Of a stretch of DNA of 9,516 bases, positions 5,465 to 9,516 are shown piece after piece. Every line of letters starts with the position of its first letter. Positions within the stretch are counted from its first letter, which is position 1. The notes below the pieces were generated by a model. It worked only from the letters and a program-made list of their open reading frames with translations. It was not told the DNA's origin and did not search any database. The DNA is from Anaerolineae bacterium (GTDB lineage Bacteria; Chloroflexota; Anaerolineae; JAADDB01): positions 1 through 9,516 of the forward strand of contig WFQT01000164.1 in NCBI GenBank assembly GCA_015486895.1, read 5' to 3'. The translations under genes were made by a program, and so were the position numbers.

Positions 5465-6664
5465 ATGCGTATTTTGGCCGTTGCTGCGCCGTTGCCCGGG
5501 CATTTTGATTGGGGCGGATATTTGGTGACCACCCGTGCTTTGCAGGATGAGGGTCATCACGTGCTCTGGGCTAGCGAAGCGCCGGCGCTGAGCCTGCCTC
5601 GGCATGCCAACTTGCCCACCGTGCCACTGTCTACCACAGGTTGGCAATCACAACTACCGCCGCTGCCGGCCAACTTGACCCCAGTGGAAAGGGCGCGACG
5701 CCGCCAACAACGGGCTTTAGATGTCTGGCTCGACGAGAAAAGTGTACTGGCCGGAGTTGCCGCTCTTGGAGATGTCAGTGCCCAATTCCGGCCTGATCTC
5801 ATTCTCACAGAACCTTACGTTGTTGCTGCTACCATTCTTGCCGAAAAACAGGGCTTGCCGCTGGTCGTTTGCGGTGTTCCGGCAGAAACCATTGGTGGAC
5901 AACCCACTCCTTTGGGCGAAACTGCCTGGGCTCGCTTCCGTTACCTCACCAAGCAATTGCGAATCGAGGGCAGCTACTGGAGCCATGGGGCTTTGCCGTG
6001 GCCACAATCGCCGTACTTACACGTGAGTTACTTCAACCGGGAGTGGTATGGCCAACAGGACATAGGAAAGCAGACTTTCTTTGCGGGGGGACGGGCAACC
6101 GCACCAACTGGGATGCCAACATGGCTGCAAGCTATACCGCGTCACCGGCGGATTGTGCTTATCACGTTGGGCAGCACTTTCAACCAGGACATCGTCTTTT
6201 TTCAAAACAGTGCTGCCGCAGTGAGGCAGGTCGGCGCTGTTCCGGTGATAGCCGCCGGGCGCGGCTGGCCAGAGAAACAGTGGCAACGGTTAGCCGCAGC
6301 TTTACCACAGGATACTATCCTGCTGCCGTGGGTTGATTTCGACGCTCTTTTCCCTCGCCTCTGGGCAGTTATTCACCATGGCGGCGTGGCCACGACTCAC
6401 CAGGCTATCATCAACGCCTTGCCGCAGATTATAGTGCCCCATGCCGGTGATCAACACCGGCAAGCAACGCGAGTACAAGCCAACGGCATTGGCTTTGCTA
6501 TGGCAGCTTCCCATGCTACCAAAGCCAACCTGGCAGCGCTGTTGGATCGGCTTCTCTTTCAAAAGCAATTCCAGGCACGCGCTCAGCAGTTACAGGCTGC
6601 TTTTAGCCATCTGGGGGGACCAAAAGCAGCCGCTATCGCTATTGTGCAAACGGTAGCGCCTTGA
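5465..6664 (+). CDS. GT1/MGT-like glycosyltransferase (UDP-glycosyltransferase superfamily)
   Basis: A 399-residue GT-B enzyme predicted to transfer a sugar from a nucleotide donor to a small molecule or lipid. The N-terminal acceptor domain opens with MRILAVAAPLPGHF (1-14), where PGH is the common GT1 loop. The C-terminal donor domain has LITLGSTF (232-239), WVDFDALFPRLWAVIHHGG (289-307), HHGGVATTHQA (304-314) and VPHAGDQHRQA (324-334). The Asp329-Gln330 pair usually contacts the donor sugar. The length fits the YjiC/macrolide-glycosyltransferase and zeaxanthin glucosyltransferase groups, but the acceptor cannot be assigned. No signal peptide or membrane segment is seen. The start is 7 bases after the PLP-enzyme stop, with only a weak GCTGAAG-type ribosome site, which fits translational coupling. 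It is the last gene of the operon. Confidence 0.88.
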   Translation: MRILAVAAPLPGHFDWGGYLVTTRALQDEGHHVLWASEAPALSLPRHANLPTVPLSTTGWQSQLPPLPANLTPVERARRRQQRALDVWLDEKSVLAGVAALGDVSAQFRPDLILTEPYVVAATILAEKQGLPLVVCGVPAETIGGQPTPLGETAWARFRYLTKQLRIEGSYWSHGALPWPQSPYLHVSYFNREWYGQQDIGKQTFFAGGRATAPTGMPTWLQAIPRHRRIVLITLGSTFNQDIVFFQNSAAAVRQVGAVPVIAAGRGWPEKQWQRLAAALPQDTILLPWVDFDALFPRLWAVIHHGGVATTHQAIINALPQIIVPHAGDQHRQATRVQANGIGFAMAASHATKANLAALLDRLLFQKQFQARAQQLQAAFSHLGGPKAAAIAIVQTVAP

Positions 6665-6720
6665 TTGCCTCAATCGATGGCTGTTTGTAGCCTGTACAGC
6701 AGGCTTCGTTATCTCAGGCT
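6663..6720 (+). terminator. Hairpins after the operon, possible weak terminator
   Basis: GATTG-CCT-CAATC (6663-6675) overlaps the glycosyltransferase stop. AGCCTG-TACAG-CAGGCT (6689-6705) follows, and CAGGCT repeats at 6715-6720. Neither stem is followed by a clear T-run, so intrinsic termination is not well supported. The position at the operon end is the main argument. Confidence 0.25.
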
Positions 6721-6769
6721 ATAGTTGCCGGGCGTTTAGCGCACGGTGTCACTGACCGATACAATAAAT

Positions 6770-6840
6770 CTAAGAAATCTGTGAAGGTTGTAGTAGAATG
6801 CTTTGTTGCAGGGCCGGCTTGGCGGTCACAGATTTCCTAG
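6770..6840. repeat. 15-base inverted repeat of the CACAGATTT type
   Basis: CTAAGAAATCTGTGA (6770-6784) and TCACAGATTTCCTAG (6826-6840) pair at 14 of 15 positions around 41 bases. The arms share the CACAGATT core with the spacer at 1421-1500. The structure could be the ends of a small non-autonomous element, an operator, or a stem-loop in an RNA. No target-site duplication is evident. Confidence 0.55.
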
Positions 6841-6875
6841 GAACCGGTGTATGATATCTATCCATAGACACAATT

Positions 6876-6902
6876 TGGACACACAGAGATTTATGTTATA
6901 AT
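6876..6902 (+). promoter_or_regulatory. Promoter of the cyclase-ccm unit
   Basis: TGGACA (6876-6881) is followed by 15 bases and then a perfect TATAAT (6897-6902), with an extended TG at 6894-6895. The 15-base spacing is short, but the extended -10 box compensates. The predicted start near 6909 lies downstream of the ATG at 6901, which therefore cannot be the start codon of this transcript. Confidence 0.6.
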
Positions 6903-6972
6903 GAGTTTTCCTCATCCCTCGGAGGCAACGTCACCCACTAATTGCGTGTTAAGCGGATGGGATGGAATCATA

Positions 6973-8055
6973 ATGAAGGATCGCAAGCGAATATTAGTTG
7001 TTGATGATGAAGTTGCAACACTTACATTGCTGCGCCGTGTTTTGAGTCCAGAGGGATACGACATAATTACCTCTACCAGCGGCACCGAGGCATTACAGCT
7101 TTTCCAACAAGAGAAGCCAGATATTATCCTGTTGGATGTCATTATTCCCCAAATAGATGGCTTGAATGTCCTGCGTCGTATTCGCGAGCAAGACCCAATC
7201 GTAGGCATTATTATGATCAGCGCTCTGACATCTGAGAAAATTGCTCGTAATGCCATTCTCTTTGGCGCTAATGACTACATGACCAAACCGTTTACTTTTC
7301 ATGACTTGCGCAGTCGTATTAAAGAAGTATTAGAACGTACTTCTTTGCAACGGGAAAACGTGCGACTGCAAGAAGAGTTAGATCAAGCCAATGCCAAGTT
7401 GAAAGCTATCTTTGAGCGTTATATGGCTTCACCGGTAGCGGAACGGTTGCTTGCTTTGCCGGGATTGCCTGATCTCGGCGGCGTACGACAGACTGTTTCT
7501 GTGCTTTTCATGGACTTGCGTAACTATACACGTTTAGCAGAACAGCTAAAACCTCGCCAGCTCATGAATATTTTGAACCGCTACTTATCAGAAGCTACGG
7601 AGGCTATCATTGCCACCAACGGCACAGTAGACAAGTTTATGGGCGATGCCGTCATGGCCCTCTTCAACGCTCCCGTCGAGCAACCAGACCATCTACTGCG
7701 AGCGGTCAAGGCTGCCTGGACCATGCGACAACGATTGCTCGCAATTTCCCAGGAGTTAGGAGAACATGCTTTTGATTTTGGCATTGGCATCCACAGCGGG
7801 GAAGCTATCGTCGGTAATGTGGGCAGCCCCCGGCTTATGAACTACACTGCTATCGGCGACGCAGTGAATATCGCTAATCGTCTGCAGGAGTTAGCACAGA
7901 ATGGGCAAATCCTCATCAGTGCCGAGACTGCCAAGGCTTTGGGAAATAGCGTTGTAACAGCGCCCTGGGGCCGGCAACGGTTGCATGGGCGTGAGGAAGA
8001 GACAACCATCTTAGAGATCGTTGGCGTTCAAGAGGAGAGGATGCAGCTTACCTGA
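6973..8055 (+). CDS. Response regulator fused to class IIIb adenylate cyclase
   Basis: A 360-residue protein that likely makes cAMP from ATP under control of a phosphorylated receiver. The receiver (about 5-120) has Asp11/Asp12, phosphoacceptor Asp55 in IILLD, Ser83 and Lys105 in TKPF. A coiled-coil linker (about 121-146) leads to the cyclase homology domain (about 172-350). Metal-binding Asp181 (FMDLRNYT) and Asp225 (KFMGDAVMA) are present. So are adenine-selecting Lys221 and Thr292 (YTAIGD) and transition-state Asn299 and Arg303 (VNIANR). A complete catalytic set suggests a homodimeric active enzyme. The Lys-Thr pair is the hallmark of class IIIb, a group known to include bicarbonate-responsive enzymes. 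Start 6973 is preferred over the in-frame ATG at 6901 because the receiver begins at once (KRILVVDDE) and the promoter overlaps 6901; a weak GGATGG site precedes it. No partner histidine kinase is in the window. ccmH follows after 2 bases. Confidence 0.92.
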   Translation: MKDRKRILVVDDEVATLTLLRRVLSPEGYDIITSTSGTEALQLFQQEKPDIILLDVIIPQIDGLNVLRRIREQDPIVGIIMISALTSEKIARNAILFGANDYMTKPFTFHDLRSRIKEVLERTSLQRENVRLQEELDQANAKLKAIFERYMASPVAERLLALPGLPDLGGVRQTVSVLFMDLRNYTRLAEQLKPRQLMNILNRYLSEATEAIIATNGTVDKFMGDAVMALFNAPVEQPDHLLRAVKAAWTMRQRLLAISQELGEHAFDFGIGIHSGEAIVGNVGSPRLMNYTAIGDAVNIANRLQELAQNGQILISAETAKALGNSVVTAPWGRQRLHGREEETTILEIVGVQEERMQLT

Positions 8056-8057
8056 CG

Positions 8058-8582
8058 ATGAAAGACACACTTTACCGCCTTGTTGCCACCTTATTGCTCT
8101 TGTTTGTCATCTTCCTCATCATCGGCGCTGTAGGGAATGCTATAGCCCAGAGTCAGTCTCCTACTCCTACTCCTACTAGAATCACTATTACTCGACAACA
8201 GATCATGGATGTTGCTGCGACCATGTACTGTCCCCTTTGTATCGGAGAACGGCTGGATGTCTGTGAAACTCCTCTCTGCCGGCAGATGAAACAGGTCATT
8301 GGCGAAAAGTTGGCCGCCGGGGAAACACCGGGGCAGATTCGATCTTATTTCGTGCAACAATACGGACCGGTAGTGTTAGGCGAGCCGCCCCGTCGTGGTC
8401 TGCACCTGGTGACCTGGTTGTTGCCCGGAGCGGCTTTGCTGCTCGTCGGCGTCTGGCTCTTCTTGCAACTGCGTAACAGCATGAGGCGCCGAAACTCAAT
8501 CGCAGAATCATCTGTATCTGCTCTCCTTACTGCTGATGATCCTTACTGGCAACAGCTAGAAGAAGAATTGAAAAGATGGTGA
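8058..8582 (+). CDS. ccmH: Cytochrome c maturation protein CcmH, four-cysteine type
   Basis: A 174-residue CcmH/CycL/NrfF-family protein that reduces or holds the heme-binding cysteines of apocytochrome c outside the membrane. Residues 7-29 are a signal or membrane segment with a possible cleavage after AIA (28-30). A Pro-Thr linker, SPTPTPT (34-40), follows. The CcmH core starts at MYCPLC (56-61, Cys58 and Cys61) and continues through GEKLAAGETPGQIRSYFV (82-99) to QYGPVVLGEPP (101-111). A second hydrophobic segment is at about 117-137. Two further cysteines, Cys69 and Cys74 (VCETPLCRQM), are absent from the proteobacterial type and could form a second thiol pair. The start lies 2 bases after the cyclase stop, with AGGAGAGG (8033-8040) about 17 bases upstream, so translational coupling is likely. 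The partial ccmF that follows supports the assignment. Confidence 0.9.
   Translation: MKDTLYRLVATLLLLFVIFLIIGAVGNAIAQSQSPTPTPTRITITRQQIMDVAATMYCPLCIGERLDVCETPLCRQMKQVIGEKLAAGETPGQIRSYFVQQYGPVVLGEPPRRGLHLVTWLLPGAALLLVGVWLFLQLRNSMRRRNSIAESSVSALLTADDPYWQQLEEELKRW
8160..8177 (+). repeat. Hexanucleotide tandem repeat CCTACT x3 within ccmH
   Basis: Three perfect CCTACT units encode Pro-Thr-Pro-Thr-Pro-Thr just after the signal/membrane segment. Unit gain or loss would keep the frame and change linker length only. Confidence 0.7.
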
Positions 8583-8788
8583 AAGGGTAAAAAAAGTCAA
8601 GACATAGATAGCCATCACCTGAACCGAAGGGGAGGGGCTGCTGATAGAGGAAGCAGAACACTAAGCAGCAAAATCACGAAGGCACAGAAAGATCTGTGAA
8701 AACCAGTGTCCAATTTCTGACTGCTTGCTCTGCGTTAGTTGCGGTTTGCCGTGCTATGGCATGAGTGGTATTTATCGGAGTATCAAGA
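8583..8788 (+). other. ccmH-ccmF spacer with alternative hairpins
   Basis: No gene is seen in these 206 bases. CTGCT (8638-8642) can pair with AGCAG at 8652-8656, or, extended to GCTGCT, with AGCAGC at 8664-8669, so the two hairpins exclude each other. CACAGA-AAGA-TCTGTG (8683-8698) forms a perfect 6-base-pair stem and carries the ATCTGTG word found in other spacers. The preceding AATCACGAAGGCACAGA resembles a widespread intergenic repeat remembered from other bacteria. GGAG (8777-8780) is the ribosome site for ccmF. Confidence 0.4.
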
Positions 8789-9516
8789 TTGCTAAATCAA
8801 ATAGGTTACATATCGTTGGTCGTTGCTTTAGGTGTGGCTCTTTACGGCATTCTTGCCGCTTCCCTGGATGTTTGGACGGGCAACGAGGCTTGGGGGGAGA
8901 GCGCCCGCCGGGGGCTATACTTGATCGTGGGCCTGGTGGGAATTGCCAGCGTGGCGCTGGTTTATGCTTTGGTTAACGATGATTTCACGCTCCTCTATGT
9001 GGTCACGCATACAGAGCGCGCGTTGCCCCTTATCTACAAAATCGCCGCTTTCTGGGGAGGACAATCTGGGTCCATTCTCTTCTGGGTTTTGGTGCTGGCT
9101 ATTTACGCTGCTTTCGCTGGTTTGCAATTGCGTCACCGGTTGCCGGTGCTATCGCCTTATGTGTTGGCCATCTTGCACGGCGTATTGGCCTTTTTCCTTA
9201 TCCTCTCTCTCTTTGCCGCTAATCCTTTCCAGATGATGGACTTTATCGTCCCGGACGGCCAGGGCTTAAACCCACTGCTACAGAACTTCTGGATGGTGAT
9301 TCATCCTATCGGCCTTTACTTCGGTTACGTAGGTTTTACAATTCCCTTTGCCTACGCTATGGCCGCTCTAATTAGCGGTCAGCTAAGCAACGATTGGCTT
9401 AAAGTTGTACGCCGTTGGGCACTCATTGCCTGGGTGGCTCTCACTTTCGGCATCCTAATGGGTTCACAGTGGTCGTATATTGAGCTAGGTTGGGGTGGTT
9501 ATTGGGGGTGGGACCC
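8789..9516 (+). CDS. ccmF: Heme lyase CcmF (cytochrome c maturation), C-terminus beyond window
   Basis: 242 codons of a polytopic membrane protein that attaches heme to apocytochrome c; the frame is open at the right edge. Several hydrophobic segments are visible (about 5-25, 42-62, 95-113, 123-143, 168-195, 208-224). Family motifs are TERALPLIYKIAAFWGGQSGS (75-95), DGQGLNPLLQNFWMVIHP (156-173), LYFGYVGFTIPFA (176-188) and the WWD-type heme motif WGGYWGWDP at the very end. HPI replaces the usual HPP near residue 173. No ATG fits the N-terminus. TTG at 8789 is chosen because GGAG lies 8 bases upstream and the resulting LNQIGYISLVVALG matches the family's short start. GTG at 8765 is the alternative, but it lacks a ribosome site. 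Full-length members have about 600-700 residues. It is probably cotranscribed with ccmH. Confidence 0.92.
   Translation, partial: MLNQIGYISLVVALGVALYGILAASLDVWTGNEAWGESARRGLYLIVGLVGIASVALVYALVNDDFTLLYVVTHTERALPLIYKIAAFWGGQSGSILFWVLVLAIYAAFAGLQLRHRLPVLSPYVLAILHGVLAFFLILSLFAANPFQMMDFIVPDGQGLNPLLQNFWMVIHPIGLYFGYVGFTIPFAYAMAALISGQLSNDWLKVVRRWALIAWVALTFGILMGSQWSYIELGWGGYWGWD

Larger units (their letters stand above)
6721..6972. other. Spacer upstream of the cyclase gene
   Basis: No gene is seen in this stretch. It contains a long inverted repeat (6770-6840) and the candidate cyclase promoter (6876-6902). An ATG at 6901 is in frame with the cyclase but overlaps the -10 box, so 6901-6972 is read as an untranslated leader. 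A second -10-like TATGAT is at 6850-6855 without a convincing -35 box. Confidence 0.5.

Noticed and set aside
5869..6336. Plus-strand 155-codon open frame inside the GT1 gene
   Set aside because: It is out of frame with a glycosyltransferase that has intact donor-domain motifs, so it is a shadow frame.
6901..6972. 24-residue N-terminal extension of the cyclase from ATG 6901
   Set aside because: The ATG is within the -10 box, the extension has no family features, and receiver domains normally begin as from 6973.
8725..8976. Plus-strand cysteine-rich open frame resembling a zinc-binding protein
   Set aside because: It is in another frame over the start of ccmF, whose membrane segments and motifs are clear; cysteine spacing is irregular.

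Overview
The window looks like a chromosomal segment of an uncultured or environmental bacterium, most plausibly from the Chloroflexota. This is inferred from three things: mid-range GC with many GCCGGC palindromes; a four-cysteine CcmH placed directly upstream of a CcmF whose heme motif reads WGGYWGWD; and a STAND-like ATPase with an N-terminal NPY/FYGR box beside class III cyclase and glycosyltransferase genes. No taxonomic marker gene (rRNA, tRNA, ribosomal protein) is present, so the assignment is tentative.

Layout. (1) 1-1420: a partial family-2 glycosyltransferase on the minus strand, running off the left edge and apparently leaderless, is divergent from an alpha/beta hydrolase on the plus strand. 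(2) 1421-1529: a short convergent spacer with inverted ACAGATT-type sequence. (3) 1530-2582: a membrane-anchored family-2 glycosyltransferase on the minus strand with a near-consensus promoter (TTGGCA-N17-TATAAT) that fixes its start. (4) 2583-3054: a roughly 470-base regulatory spacer with a G-depleted CA-rich stretch, a pyrimidine tract and a repeated TGGTAT motif overlapping two extended -10 boxes. (5) 3055-6664: a probable three-gene plus-strand operon encoding a STAND/AAA-type ATPase with winged helix and C-terminal coiled coil, a PLP enzyme of the D-cysteine desulfhydrase type, and a GT1/MGT-like glycosyltransferase. (6) 6665-6972: a non-coding spacer with a 15-base inverted repeat and a promoter. 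(7) 6973-9516: a response regulator fused to a class IIIb adenylate cyclase, then ccmH, then a partial ccmF running off the right edge.

How the genes may work together. The right-hand module is cytochrome c maturation: CcmH reduces or binds the apocytochrome cysteines and CcmF is the heme lyase core. The preceding cyclase starts 2 bases from ccmH across a stop/start junction, so a cAMP signal may be coordinated with cytochrome c assembly. The middle operon has no obvious textbook pathway. It joins a signal-sensing NTPase, an enzyme releasing sulfide, pyruvate and ammonia from D-cysteine, and a sugar transferase, and it is the best candidate here for an undescribed functional association. The left part is envelope or exopolysaccharide glycosylation plus an unassigned hydrolase.

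Four starts differ from the longest possible reading frame: 2582 (minus), 4456, 6973 and 8789 (TTG). No CRISPR array, tRNA, rRNA, transposase or integrase was seen.
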